64,000 nt of DNA. It comes from Zasmidium citrigriseum. Its lineage: Eukaryota > Ascomycota > Dothideomycetes > Mycosphaerellales > Mycosphaerellaceae. The first letter of the stretch is position 1; each line of letters opens with the position of its first letter. Positions 11,808 to 22,809 of this stretch are shown one piece after another. The DNA is taken from positions 806,001 through 870,000 of the forward strand of contig NHNW01000003.1 in NCBI GenBank assembly GCA_002786025.1. Reading direction: 5' to 3'. The notes under the pieces are model-generated. The model ran no database searches, was not told the DNA's origin, and worked only from the letters and a program-made list of their open reading frames with translations. A program made the translations under genes and the position numbers.

Positions 11808-12221
11808 ATGAAGCCCGTAGTATCCGCCTTCAATGCATGGACATGGTATGGATATATACAAAAGCATCAGGAAAGGGGACATTGGAGCTAAGAGAATTTT
11901 GATAATATAGCATCGTCATCTCCATCTTCGCCATCGTAATCCTCAGCACAATCGGCGGCATGTTCGCCAGCGGCCACCATAGCATGATGGGCAGCGAAGA
12001 AGATCCGAAAGACGGGGGTAAAGTCGCCGCGGCGGTATTTGGAGCTGTGGTGGTATATGCCGTAAGTCACACCACATCAATGCTAGACAGCTAGATTGGT
12101 CTTCGATAAGACTCGAAGGATACAGTGGCTGATATACTGCTAGGTCTTTCTCCTCTTCTGCGCCTGCCAAGCCTTCATGCACAAACGACAGAGCGGACGA
12201 GGCGAGATAGCACTGCGCTGA
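11808..12221 (+). CDS. V-ATPase V0 subunit f (RNASEK / YPR170W-B family)
   Basis: Small membrane protein of 88 residues encoded by three exons: 11808-11845, 11911-12061 and 12144-12221 (introns of 65 and 82 bp). Exons total 267 nt. The protein starts MKPVVSAFNAW, has one hydrophobic helix (IVISIFAIVILSTIGGMF), a short loop with GSEEDPKDG, a second helix (VFGAVVVYAVFLLFC) and a basic tail ending in EIALR. This layout, the HHSMMGS..DP.DG loop and the length match the yeast V0 subunit f and its animal counterpart RNASEK. It should sit in the V0 membrane sector of the vacuolar proton pump. The identification rests on my memory of the yeast protein. No single reading frame shows it, because every exon is short. 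Confidence 0.82.
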
Positions 12222-13076
12222 GCCCAATCAGATGATGCCCGCTGGAGGAACAATCGGAACACATGAGGTGTCCGAGATATAGATCTAGGAAGATAAGAAG
12301 ATGGGAAAGGCGAAAGGGAAGAGGAACAAGCGTTGACATTAGCAGCAGACGATGCAGAGGCGTCGAAGCAAGTAGCCTGCTTGAATTTTACGATGGGAAA
12401 GACGGCGTTTTTAAGGCGTAGGAGATCGGTGCTGAGGGCATTGAGCGATGGGTTTAGGGCCTTGTGACATGTACAGAAGAATAGAGACCTTTTTGATCAT
12501 GACGATGACGCTATCTCCTAGGATTCTGGACACTGACAAAGCCTCAGCAGGCCTGGCAAGAAGCAGCTGATGGAGAACGGGTAGCTTCTGACGACAGCTA
12601 ATGATGAGATCAAGTGAAGCCCTGTCGATACGCCAGCCGCCCTGCCAGGAACACCAAAGAGATCACGAGAGAAAGAAAATGGAATGCATGTGAGTTGCGG
12701 ATGTTCTGTTATTATCTTCTCTCATTCTCCTCATCATCCCCTCCTGAAACGTACTGCTCGTGCTACTCATACTAATACAACAAGCCGGCCAATCCACCCC
12801 TGGCCCAAGAACAAACGAGCTGTATCGATCCGTCCGCCTTGCTCGTGCACGGCGGGAAAAGGTCTCTGGCCGGCAGCCATCGCGACCCGCGCTGTGCTCG
12901 CCCCAGACTCCACACACCGTCCAGGCCAGGGAGGGAATCGGTATCGGCGAGCCTCTGCAATTCGGTCCTTGATTTGGCGCCGCGAGATGCTGGCCAACCT
13001 GGGCGGAACCTCGAATCCCTTTGGCTGAATAGTCAACCCCAAACAATCCAGAGCCATGCCCAGCTCGCCGCACGCT
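12222..13076. other. Intergenic, convergent 3' ends, about 0.85 kb
   Basis: Lies between the V-ATPase f stop and the BRE1 stop, so it holds two 3' regions. ORFs at 12663-13084 overlap each other on both strands and look like noise. Nothing else seen. Confidence 0.5.
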
Positions 13077-15478
13077 CTACGTGAGTACGATGCTCATCGA
13101 GTCGTTGTTTCCGAATCCCTTCCCACAACTCGGGCACTTTCTCGATCGGTTTGAGATCAGATCTCTGACGCAGTTGCTGCAGAAGACGTGGCCGCATAGC
13201 CGAAGCACCGTGTTACGGATATTGGCGTTGCAGACGGGGCAGATGGCAACTTTCTGTTCGCGGGTCAGTATTAGTCTATACCATCGAAGGATCGCATGTG
13301 CACTTACCCGCCAGTCGTCGGAGCTGGTAGCGTTGGCCTCCGCCCTGCTCTTGCGCAACGCATCCAGCTGCTTTGTGGCATCTTCAAGCCGCAGCCGACA
13401 CTTCTCGATTTCTTCCTCCGCCTGACGCTTGGCCTTTGCCTCCGCCAGGTTCTCCTTGTCCTTGACGGCAATGAGCGCCTTCAGCTCCTCGACGCTCTTC
13501 TTAAGAGCCTCAGCGGATATTGTGGTCTCTTTGAGCTTTGCTTCAGACACTCGACTGACGGTCTCAAGCTTCGTCAAGCTCTCCTTCGCTTCGGCCAGTT
13601 GGCGCTCGTAGTTGATGCACAACTCTTTCGTCTTCGCCTCGCCATCCTTCAACTGCGACACAATCTCGCTAGAACGAGAGTTCTGGCTCTTCAGTGATCT
13701 CAGCTCGGCATCGCGCATGTCTTTGGCCTTCATCGCGGCAAAGTACTTCTGATCTGCTTTCGCCTTTTCCGCCGACAGTCGACCGATTTGCTCTTCCCAG
13801 CTCGCGATTTCCTCGACCTTCTTCGCGGCTAGTGCGTTTGATTTCTTCCAGGCCGCTTCCAGTGCAGGAAGCTCGTTGCTGAGAGCCGAGTATTGGCTAT
13901 CCAGTGTTCGAAGCTTTGCCCGTAGTTCATCGGGATCCAATGCGTCCAGGTCTCCAAGGTCGCCAGACTGTTCGCCGGGAGTTTCGCCAAGTTGCAGTTC
14001 CAACCGCCTCACATTGGCTTCCAAGGCCGCGATCCGATCGTTCTGCGCATCAGATAGCTCTTTGGCGTGAGCAAGGGAGACTGTGGGCTTCTCTTCGGCA
14101 GATTTCAAAATTGCAAGTTCAGAGCTCAGCTGGTCGCGAGCGTGTCTTATTCTTGCCAGATCAGTCTCCGCTCGGGCGTTGGCCGCTTCTATGTCACTGG
14201 TAGAAGTACGGGCCTCATCGTCAACCGTGTTCCGGAAAGCTGCCCGTTCAGCCTGGTATTTCTGCGCCTCTTCGCGCAAACGAATGTTGGTTGCCTCCAG
14301 GTCATTGACTCGGCTCACGAGACTGTCGCACTTGGTCTTCAAGGTTTTGAACAGCGGAGTCTCGGCGTAATCCTCATCGGAAAGGCTGGCCAATTTCGTC
14401 CTCGCAGCGCTGAGTTCGTTTGTGAGGCGCTCATTCTCCGTCTCAATTTCTTCCAGCTGGGCCTTTTGCTTTTCCGCAATTGCCAGAGCTTCCTTGCGGG
14501 CGGCTTCTGCCTCCGCGCTGGCGACTCCGTTTTCAAGCTCGCCATTAGTCTCTGCGTGCTCCCGCTTCGTACCTGCTGCAGCTTTCGAGGTCGTTGGAGA
14601 TGGTGCGTCACCATTCCCACCCATTGTCGCTTGTCTCTCCAGCTTTTGAACTTGGGCACTCTTGGAACGATCCAGCTTCCTCTCGGCGGTCATGTAGCGG
14701 GCCATGGCTTGTTCCAGACGCTCATAAAGCGAGTCCTTCTCGTCGATGGTTTTCCGAAGTTCCACAGCAGCCTCCTTCTCTTTGGCCAAAAGGTAGTTGA
14801 GCTTCTTACGCAATTCTTCCACCTCTGGCGGATTGGAAGGTATGCGACCAAAGAGGTCTGATATGGCGCTCTTAATGGCAGCAGACCGAGCCTTGAGATG
14901 TTCCGAGAAGGTCTCGCTATCCTCAAACAAAAGAGCCGACATGTACATCTCTTCTCCTATCATGATCTCAGTATGGGTATTCTCACGTGATGTGCAGGGC
15001 TTGTCATACCGGTCGAGGGAGTCGCGCTGGGAGGAGGGGTGGGCAGCGATTCTGAAGCGACGACTCGGGCCTCATCGAGCAGCTGGACCCACCAGGCGTC
15101 GATGGTCCGAAGGTGGTCATCGTGGTATTCGGCCTTTTTCTTGAGTTCCGCGAGCTGGTCCTCGGCATCTTTCTTCTGCCGCTTGTACTCCTTCATCTGC
15201 CGCATGATGGCGTCTTTTTGGTAGTCCTGCATCCAGAATGTCAGCGTTTCGGCTCTTGTGGGTGACCATGACAATTCGACCTCGAGCAGACTGCGACGTA
15301 CCTCGACATCCTTTTCCTTCTCGTCGGACATGCGCATGGTGGCTCCATTCTCATCTCTAAGACGCTTTCGGCTGGGCGCCAGGTCGTCGACATCACTGAC
15401 GAGCGACCGCTTGCGATCCTCCATCTCGATCTTGGACAGAGACGGGAGCGCAGACAGGGCGGCCTTGGTGGCGGTCAT
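13077..15478 (-). CDS. BRE1: E3 ubiquitin-protein ligase Bre1
   Basis: Ligase that, with Rad6, monoubiquitinates histone H2B in transcribed chromatin (family knowledge). Four exons: 15478-15302, 15226-15010, 14956-13308 and 13253-13077, total 2220 nt, 739 residues. Introns are 75, 53 and 54 bp; the first and last are multiples of three without stops. The N-terminus has a bipartite basic signal (RKRSL...RKRLRDE) and the Bre1 motif DAWWVQLLDE near residue 110. Residues about 150-670 are a long coiled coil rich in Glu, Lys and Ala. The C-terminus is a C3HC4 RING finger (CPVC...CGHVFC..C...CPSCG) at about 686-724. Removing the last intron joins SSDDWR directly to KVAICPVC. Size matches the family (about 700-750). 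Divergent from BDP1. Confidence 0.93.
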
Positions 15479-15870
15479 TGAAAAGGCGAGGCTCCAGGTT
15501 GCTCCGCCGTCTGCGCCAGCTGCGGCGCGCGGTGTACGGCCAGAATCACGTCTGCATGTGCATCAGCGGATAGAGTCGGTGATGGAGGCAGGCGACGCCG
15601 ATAGAAATGGCGCGGTGGGTGGTGGTTGTGGTCGTGTGCGTTCATTCCAGTGCTCGAGGCGAGTCAGCGAAGCAGCGAAGGAAAGGAGTTGGCGTTTCTC
15701 GACTGACGGCTCTTCCCGCCGCCAAAATTGCTAGCGTGGGCGCGCCTGCCCACTCATGCTCCACCATCGTCCCTCCACCGACTGCTCCTACTTATACCAC
15801 CAACCCACGACTTTTGATGCGACATTGATTAAAGATTTGACGGCAGCTCGTGTCTGCCAGACCGCCTGTC
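15479..15870. promoter_or_regulatory. Divergent promoter BRE1 / BDP1
   Basis: 392 bp between the two start codons, shared by two chromatin/transcription genes. GC-rich with no obvious TATA box near either start, as expected for housekeeping genes. Confidence 0.5.
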
Positions 15871-17937
15871 ATGGCGCCTCCCATGTTGATCAGCTCGGCG
15901 GCGGGCAAGAAGACAGCAGGTCCCAAAGCCCCACCTCGTCGTCGACCCGCCGCGCCAGGCCCAGCACCTTCATCGCAGACCACCCCCAGCGCTGCCACGA
16001 GCGTCGCCCCGCAATCGCCGCCACCTGTTCAACCGCCAGTCGTCGAGGAGCCAGTACGGGAGGAAAGTGTGCAGCAGAAGGAAGCAGAGCCCGCACAGCC
16101 AGAGCCAGAGACCATACGTGAACCAGAGAGCCAGCAAACACCCAATGAGCCAGTCGTACAGGATGTGTCACAACCGATTCCAGAGACTCCACGCGACGCT
16201 GCTGCTGCGCCAGAAGTGGAAGCAACCGCGCCTGCCCAGGTTCAAGAACAACAGGTTGAGACCGCGCCAGTGGAGCCAGAACAAACGCGAGATGTACCTA
16301 CCGAGGCAGTTTCAGAACCAACTGCCGAAGCATCAGCAACCGCGCCCGAAACGAGCATATCGGAACCCAACGTCTTGCAATCGGAAGCACCTCAGCAAAC
16401 AATTGAGGAACCCCAACAGGAGCAAGAGGCTACGCAACCGACAACGACATCACAGTCAGCTCCACCCCGGAAGACAAGGGCGAAGAGAGCCCGCGATGAT
16501 ACAGCTGCGGCGGCTGCACCCAAACCAGCGAAGAGAGCAAAGAGAAGTTCTGCCAGAAGCAATGCAACCGTCCAGACCCAGCTGCAGGAAGATGATCAAG
16601 CGGCATCAGGCGCCAGTGCACCCGTCGAAAATGGCGACGAGAGCTCTACTCCCGGTGCCGCACAATCGAGATCTCGAAAACGCAAGCAGCCTATACGAAA
16701 GCCTGCACCCAAGAGCAGTGCCAAATCGAAAGCGAAAAGTGCTGCTACAATCGTCGATTCGGACGACGAAACAGAAGCTGTGCCCAGCCCGGAGTCGCCT
16801 GAGGACGATGACGATGTCGTCGAGCCGCCCCCTAAGAGACCGCGACAGCGACGGAAAAAGAAGCAGGTTGGGATAGTAACGAACACAGCGACCGAAGGCG
16901 AGGGTGGGCAGACAGAGGAAGGAGCAGGCGATGCCGAAGAGCAGCAAGAGTCAGACGAGTCAGATCCTGAATTGCATGAGATCGACCCGAACACACTGTC
17001 GATGTTCGATTTGAGCCACGACACTCGATATGGAAAGATTTCAGAACGAGGGAGAAAGATGGCTGAAATTGACTGGGATGAAGTGGCCCAGAAACGGAGG
17101 GCTGAGGCTCAGGCGATTGTGGACAACCAACAAGAACAGGCTCCAGCAGGTGAAGTGGTGCAGTCCGTCGAAGGCCCCGACGGGACAACCGAGTCACAGG
17201 CAGGAGAAGCAGAACAAACGGAAACAGCGCCCTCCAACAACACCAATGCTGGCAACGAAGCATTCCTCGTGGACGCCGACGGCAACATCGTTTTGGACGA
17301 GACCACTGTACGACATGATGCTACAGCGCAGGCCATGGAAGCAGCAGAGACCGGAACAGTGGAAGACGCGAACGACCTTACAACAAATCTCAATCGCACA
17401 ACATGGATTAACAACAATCGCCGCGACCCAACCGATCGAGTTCCTCTATGGAAGTGGAAGAGTGATCCATGGTCCGAAGAGGAGACGGACAGATTTTACG
17501 ACGCATTGAGCATGTTTGGCAGCGACTTCTTCATCATCAGCAAGATGTTCCCCGGCAAGAATCGGCGCATGATCAAGGCCAAGTTCACTCGCGAGGAGAG
17601 ACTGGATCCGAAGCGTGTGGATGACGCCTTGACCGGCAAATCGACAAAGCGCATGGACCTAGAGCATTACTCTCGCGAGACGGGGAGGGACGTATCCGTT
17701 TTTATGAAATACGATGGTCTCGAACATGCTCAGGGTATAATCAACGAGGACCTGAAAGACAAACATGAAGCCATGAATGCTGCTGCTCAGCGAGAGGCCG
17801 CTTTGGCGGAAGAAAAGGCCGCGAAAGAGAAGTCCGAGAAGCGGGAGAAGAACAGAACCGCAAAGAATGCGCGCAAGAAGAGAGCCAAAGCCGGCGGTAC
17901 ACTAGGCGGGGCGCCTGACGAGGGCGGCGACGATTGA
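15871..17937 (+). CDS. BDP1: Transcription factor TFIIIB B'' subunit
   Basis: TFIIIB component that recruits RNA polymerase III to tRNA and 5S genes. 688 residues in one exon. I take the ATG at 15871 (MAPPMLIS); the frame stays open to 15850, but only through a GTG codon. Residues 1-350 are low complexity, rich in Pro, Gln, Glu and Ala, with KR-rich patches (RKRKQPIRKPAPK). The conserved core lies near residues 510-610: WKWKSDPWSEEETDRFYDAL followed by FGSDFFIISKMFPGKNRRMIK, which is the extended SANT domain of Bdp1. The C-terminus is a Lys/Ala/Glu helix and a Gly-rich end. Length fits the family (about 600-750). Confidence 0.92.
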   Translation: MAPPMLISSAAGKKTAGPKAPPRRRPAAPGPAPSSQTTPSAATSVAPQSPPPVQPPVVEEPVREESVQQKEAEPAQPEPETIREPESQQTPNEPVVQDVSQPIPETPRDAAAAPEVEATAPAQVQEQQVETAPVEPEQTRDVPTEAVSEPTAEASATAPETSISEPNVLQSEAPQQTIEEPQQEQEATQPTTTSQSAPPRKTRAKRARDDTAAAAAPKPAKRAKRSSARSNATVQTQLQEDDQAASGASAPVENGDESSTPGAAQSRSRKRKQPIRKPAPKSSAKSKAKSAATIVDSDDETEAVPSPESPEDDDDVVEPPPKRPRQRRKKKQVGIVTNTATEGEGGQTEEGAGDAEEQQESDESDPELHEIDPNTLSMFDLSHDTRYGKISERGRKMAEIDWDEVAQKRRAEAQAIVDNQQEQAPAGEVVQSVEGPDGTTESQAGEAEQTETAPSNNTNAGNEAFLVDADGNIVLDETTVRHDATAQAMEAAETGTVEDANDLTTNLNRTTWINNNRRDPTDRVPLWKWKSDPWSEEETDRFYDALSMFGSDFFIISKMFPGKNRRMIKAKFTREERLDPKRVDDALTGKSTKRMDLEHYSRETGRDVSVFMKYDGLEHAQGIINEDLKDKHEAMNAAAQREAALAEEKAAKEKSEKREKNRTAKNARKKRAKAGGTLGGAPDEGGDD

Positions 17938-19070
17938 TCGTAATTGCAACAATCGGAATACCGGAGAGTAAGTAGCCTTTCGCCATCTCTCAGAGATGAA
18001 CTCTGCTGAACGGCAGTCAATCTTGCGAGCATTGCACTGCCAACTCTTTCACAGCATTCTTTGGCCTCCTTGCCCACGATATCGAGTCTCATATCCTCTC
18101 CCTCAAGATCGACGACATGCAAATGCGGTACGAATCCTGGCTCATACCCGACATGACCATTCGCCGAAGACGTCCGTCGAGATCGTGTTGGTATACAGTA
18201 CTTCACGCATCTCGGACCAGGGGAGGTCCGATAGCTTGGACGACATCTGACTCGCGCGTCGTTCGACTTGGACAAGTGACGACGGAGTGCGTCCCGGTGA
18301 ACCACCAAAGGGTTCTGAAACTGCAGTACCGCATCATTGAGCGTACTGAATGCAAGATGCAGTGTTCTGTCGTTGGAGACGCTGTAGCAGGGAAGGTTGT
18401 CTGGCACTGAAGTAGGTTGAAGTCATTGTGCTTGAGCGGTATGTTGTGGCTGTCTCTCCTTTTCCGGTTCCCAGAGATACACTTCCTTTGTGTTACGCCG
18501 CAGAGGTATCTGATGATCGATGCACACAAGTCCCACAGGATCAAGACTATCGGACTGGAACGTCTTCGGTCGCCGGCCATGTGCTCCAACGTCTTGGCGA
18601 GCTGGATCGTGTGTTGAGACACGTGCAAGACACACCATCTGGCCTGGCTTGGAATGAGACGTCGCTGTCTTGCTGTGTCTTCTGCTCGCCCCCGACCAAG
18701 CGAATAGATGCTAGGATGGCGAGCGAGGAGATGAGGGACGAAATGAGTGCTCCAGTCTCCGAAAGGGAGGTATCCTGCCCATCTACAGGACACACGAACG
18801 CGGAAGTAGAATCAATCGCCTCTCAGGACTGGGGCAGTCCAATCTCAACCTCCAAGACGTCAAAGTATCAAGTCGAGACATCCGTCTTGGAGAACGGCTC
18901 AAGACCTCAAAATGACAACATCTGGACTGGTGTGTTCTACACCAACGAGCATTGATCCGCAACTTGTCTCACATCGTCAACGCAGCGCTGAGGCCATCGG
19001 CAGCAGTATAAGAGTAAGGAAGAACTCGTCCAATTCGAAAAAGCATTAAACAACACAACACCACGACCAT
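17938..19070. other. Unresolved region, possible undetected gene
   Basis: 1.1 kb with overlapping ORFs on both strands. On minus, a 206-codon frame (17787-18407) has one stretch that reads like protein (GYEPGFVPHLHVVDLEGEDM), but its last part runs antisense into BDP1. On plus, an ORF ends at 18955. Neither has a recognisable domain, and I could not build a consistent exon chain. A TATAA at 19008-19012 could serve the gene starting at 19277. Confidence 0.4.
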
Positions 19071-19202
19071 CTCCTTTGTACGCATCTGTTCTTCTTTCGA
19101 CTGCTGGCTCAGTCTCTTTTCCTCCAATTACACACTCGACTTGATTTTCCGTCTCCTTTGTACGCTTTTGCTGTTCTGCGTAACGACTGCTGGTTCAGTC
19201 TA
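19071..19202 (+). repeat. Imperfect direct repeat in gene leader
   Basis: Two copies of a roughly 45-50 bp unit, about 19071-19115 and 19153-19202. Both begin CTCCTTTGTACGC and end CGACTGCTGG(C/T)TCAGTCT, with a divergent middle. They lie 75-206 bp upstream of the start codon at 19277, so probably in its promoter or 5' leader. Confidence 0.7.
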
Positions 19203-19276
19203 CCTACCTACCTCGCGAGAACCTACACACCACGTTTCAGCGCCATTCAAAACTTCAGCACGTCCTACACGCAACC

Positions 19277-20059
19277 ATGCCCAAGATCGGACCCACGATG
19301 AAGTCCAATGAGTCGAACAACGACCGTCGTCGTTCCAGCACACCTGACAATGAAAACACCAGCAGCTCTTTCGGCGACCAGCACCTCACCATCCACGTCA
19401 ACTCGGAAGTCCAGCAGGCCCAGTCAGAGTCTGGGCCGTCGAATGCCACGATGCAAGCCGAAGAGAAACCCGCCACTCCAAGCTCAGCCAAGTCCACGGA
19501 GTCTATGAAGCGCAAGAGACTCGAGCCGCTGCGTACCAGCTCTTCTAAGAGGCCAAAGACGGAGTCTCAGCAGAACACCCCAACTTCCGCCGGAAGTCGA
19601 CCGGCCACGCGGTCTCAGACTCGACAGCAACAGCTTTCGGCGAAAGCGAAGGGCAAGCAGCCGGTGCGTCCGTCCACGCCAGTGGAGGATGAGATGAGTG
19701 AAGAGGACAGGCGAGCTGAGGAGCAAGCCGCGCGCAACATGGCCGAATGCCAGCAGATTCAGAACAATGAGCGCGCCAAAACCAAAATCAAGACTCTGGA
19801 GAAAGAAGCGCGGGCAAAGAAGGCCAAGGCTCTGAAGATCAAGACGCCTCCCGCAACACCAGCAACGCCAACTTGGAGAATGAGGTGCGGTCACAGTCAG
19901 ACGTGCCCAACTCAAGGTCCCCCTTTCGACCACACCTGCGACACATGCAACCGTGGCGTCTGTGATAAACACAGCAACAAGATTTGCAGCGTCACTGGGA
20001 AGCAGACATCGTACACGACGAATCATCACACTCCTAGGAATCGACATGGCGTGCATTAA
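19277..20059 (+). CDS. Hypothetical basic protein with Cys/His-rich C-terminus
   Basis: 260 residues in one exon; family not recognised. Residues 1-160 are low complexity (Ser, Thr, Gln, Pro) with a bipartite nuclear-type signal (MKRKRLEPLRTSSSKRPK near residues 76-93). Residues about 140-195 form a Glu/Lys/Ala-rich helix or coiled coil. The last 60 residues hold cysteines and histidines in the order CGHSQTC, HTCDTC, GVCDKH, KIC, which could bind zinc. It could be a chromatin-associated or other nuclear protein; that is inference from composition only. A repeated 5' leader precedes it. The Met at residue 8 is an alternative start. Confidence 0.65.
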   Translation: MPKIGPTMKSNESNNDRRRSSTPDNENTSSSFGDQHLTIHVNSEVQQAQSESGPSNATMQAEEKPATPSSAKSTESMKRKRLEPLRTSSSKRPKTESQQNTPTSAGSRPATRSQTRQQQLSAKAKGKQPVRPSTPVEDEMSEEDRRAEEQAARNMAECQQIQNNERAKTKIKTLEKEARAKKAKALKIKTPPATPATPTWRMRCGHSQTCPTQGPPFDHTCDTCNRGVCDKHSNKICSVTGKQTSYTTNHHTPRNRHGVH

Positions 20060-20893
20060 TTCAGCGGAGAGATTCGGCGAAGAGGAATGTGCTGCCACCG
20101 GAGGGTTTGATGCATGAGCAGTGGTGGCCTTGAGTGGGACGGGGTCCAATTTCAGGTGTTGAGAGGCAGTGAGATGGCGAAGGGCTCAGGGGCAACGGGT
20201 GAAATCTTCATGTACGATAGAGATGAAGCGAAGAGGTAGTGATTAATGAATATATATAATAAGCTGGCTGGTCCAGCTGATTAAACTCCAACTTTTTCTC
20301 TCTCCCATCGTGACCTCGTAGAATCATAACATCGTCAAACATGAAGGACTTCTCCCTCCCACTCCTTTCATCCTCCCGCGGGACAAGGACCGTCCTCCGC
20401 GCCTGCATAGCATGCCACGTCGCAATCCCTTCGTGCAGTAAGCAGGGACAAAAGCGTATTCCCTTGCCAGACGCTCTGCACTCCGAGATGACTCTTGAGG
20501 GGCCGGCAGCAATAACATTCTCTGCAATGCAATGCACTCCACCACCCTTCGGGAAAGAACGCCGCGAAGCAGCGAGGGTGTGGCGAAGCAACACACCCAA
20601 GCCTGGACGAGGGATGTATTGCGTGGAGTGCAGCCTCGGCGACGACCGGCAAGACGGATCCAATCGCGGAACGGAATTCCTTTCTCGAAGGCAGGCAGTC
20701 AAAGATCTTTCTTCCTCCATTTGAATTCGGCATCGGTAAAAGTGGACAAGAAGCCGCTTCCTTGGTTGTCGGGGTATTCGCTGTGTTGGTGCTGACAAAG
20801 TTCACCTCCAGTCAAAGGTGATGCTGTTGAAGTCCAGATTCGCGTAACAAAGTACTCATTTCATCCTCCAACGCACAAAAGTGACGATGATTG
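20060..20893. other. Intergenic, about 0.83 kb, ambiguous ORFs
   Basis: A 127-codon plus-strand ORF (20341-20724) contains CIACH and CVEC pairs. It is overlapped by 145- and 196-codon minus-strand ORFs, so open frames here are not evidence of coding. I cannot choose between them and annotate none. Confidence 0.4.
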
Positions 20894-21211
20894 TCACGAT
20901 CTTGACTTGATGTCGTGTTGAAGTTGGTCGAAATCCGGGAAGCTGGTGTAGCCGTCACGCTTGAGTTTGCAGTCTTCCCAGCTGGTTCGCCTTTGACCGT
21001 TCGGTCCTTCTGAGGGCGATGGCAAAGGACTTGTCGTGGGAGATTTCCTTCCTGGAGATGCCGTCCGTGAGGCTACGCTGGCGAGGACGGAGGTTGCGTC
21101 GCCGGGTTGGGAGCGGCCGCCATCTTGTCGCGTGCTGTAGGAGTGTTGGCGGTTGAGATGGGGCGGAGTGACGCTCGGTTTCGTCAATGAAGATGATGTG
21201 AACTTGGCCAT
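20894..21211 (-). CDS. Small hypothetical Ser/Pro-rich protein
   Basis: 105 residues, starting MAKFTSSSLTKPS at 21211. The first 70 residues are Ser, Thr, Pro and Arg-rich with several S-P sites (SPGRKSPTTSPLPSPSEGP). The C-terminal 35 residues look more ordered: RRTSWEDCKLKRDGYTSFPD then a hydrophilic end. Not recognised. A short disordered cytosolic or nuclear protein is possible. Support is only composition and the absence of a better frame on the other strand, so this may be spurious. Confidence 0.45.
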   Translation of the reverse strand: MAKFTSSSLTKPSVTPPHLNRQHSYSTRQDGGRSQPGDATSVLASVASRTASPGRKSPTTSPLPSPSEGPNGQRRTSWEDCKLKRDGYTSFPDFDQLQHDIKSRS

Positions 21212-22809
21212 GGCTGTTGTGTGTCGAGATGTCTGTTGTTGATGGACAGAAAGGCCAGACCAGAGAGCGTTGAAAAGTCTTTTCTATCCAGGCAAAGCCA
21301 GTTGTGATATAGATAGGTGAGACGCTGGGATGGCAGGTTCGGTGCGTGGCTAATGTTGGGAACGAGATGCTTGCAAGAGGGGAAGGGGACAAAGGGCAAC
21401 ATATGAAAGTTACTTCTGGCAGGCCCTCTCAGACGGAGGATACGTACCGTAGGACACACGTATTCGGGGCTGCCTCCCTCTGCTGGGCCTTCCAATCACG
21501 ATGACGTCTCGCCAGTCGCCGGGAACGAAGCCCGTTCGCTTACAGCGTGCAGTGCTGGCGTGTGCTGTCAAGATCCGTCGAGGCCTTCCGCCTGCAGCCC
21601 GCCCGCAGCAAGCAGCCTCATCAGCACCAGCGGCGAGAGTCGCGTGAGTTCTGGCTTTTGTCGACGCTGCTGCCGGGAGCTTTCCCACTGGTGCCAGGCA
21701 CCGCGGGCCACTCGCCCACGGCCAATCGTGGCAATCGACGCCGCTGGCGCTGCTTGCTAAGGTGCTGTTCAGGCCTGGCGTTGCGTGGCATCAGCAGCGC
21801 CCCGTCAGGACTATTGCTCCTCGCAGTCAGTAGTGCTCTGGCTGCCACGCTGCGGCGCGCCAGTGCTGCCATGTGGACAACGTTTGGGCTGCCATCTGCA
21901 CGCTGCGATGCGTCGGACAAGTGCCGGGCAGCGGCCAGGCACGCTGAGTGGTGGCTGACAAGGGGCTTGTTGCTGTGTCGCCCACACCGAGCTCCTCCTC
22001 CATCTGTTCGGGATCCGCTTTGGGCAGAGCAGTCCCGGTCGACCCAGCGCTAAAAGAGAACAAGAAAAGACGCCCCAGATACACTTCCGAACCACCTCGC
22101 GGCGTCTTCCCATAGGTACAGCACTTCGTAACAACGATACACCGACTGTGACTGTGTCCTGATCATGTCGTGACGCTGGCAGAGAGCAAATTTCTCCATT
22201 TCCTTGCAGCTGTCTCGAAGGATGCGGGCTTGGATCCTGCTTTTGTTGCCGGAGTATCCCACGCGGTGACTTGGCCCGGCGGATATCCAACTCCTCCTTT
22301 GAGAGCGGAGGGAGAAGGCAGTGGGGGTAGGACGACAATCGAAAGGTGCGGCTTCCGAGCAGCGCGATCCTGGCCGCTTGCTGTGCTGCTGCTCCAAATC
22401 GGCGCAGGGCTGATATTCACTCCACCACTACCAAGGGAAGCAAGCCGGCCTACCTTGTCTGCTGGGATTCCCTAATCGCGCACGAAAGGGTCCTGCTCAT
22501 CAATGGCTGTGTAGTAAGTACAACGCATATGAGAAGTATAGAATATAAGTATATGCGATATATGGATTCGATTCCCATACCAGGCAAAGCGTGAGGTTCA
22601 ACAGGCACTCGACATAGATCGGCCCGTTCTAGCATCGATGATCTCGCGATCGACGAACTCGAATCTGCAGCGCCGTCTGTACCAAGAATCTTGACGACAA
22701 GCAGGGCTGATCGACACACGACATATTCTTTCCGCTGTGACGGGTACGTAAGTACCTCTGCCGTTTCCGACTCCCTCACCTTTGGGTGACACGCAGATAT
22801 CGATTCAGC
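21212..22809. other. Gene-poor interval, about 1.6 kb
   Basis: Contains GC-rich overlapping ORFs on both strands (for example 21547-22053 plus, 21811-22338 minus) with no domain. An AT-rich patch near 22515-22570 is followed by a T-arm-like hairpin that I rejected as a tRNA. Otherwise nothing supportable. Confidence 0.45.

Noticed and set aside
15850..15870. Earlier start for BDP1 at 15850
   Set aside because: That codon is GTG; the first ATG in frame is at 15871 and gives a sensible N-terminus.
17787..18407. 206-codon minus-strand ORF as a gene
   Set aside because: Its last part runs antisense through the BDP1 3' end and no start or splice chain is convincing; listed only as an unresolved region.
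20341..20805. Overlapping ORFs on both strands, one with CxxC pairs
   Set aside because: Three mutually overlapping frames of similar length; nothing favours one.
22540..22600. tRNA-like T-arm (GGATTCGATTCCC context)
   Set aside because: The arm pairs only partly and no acceptor stem, D-arm or anticodon arm could be built around it.
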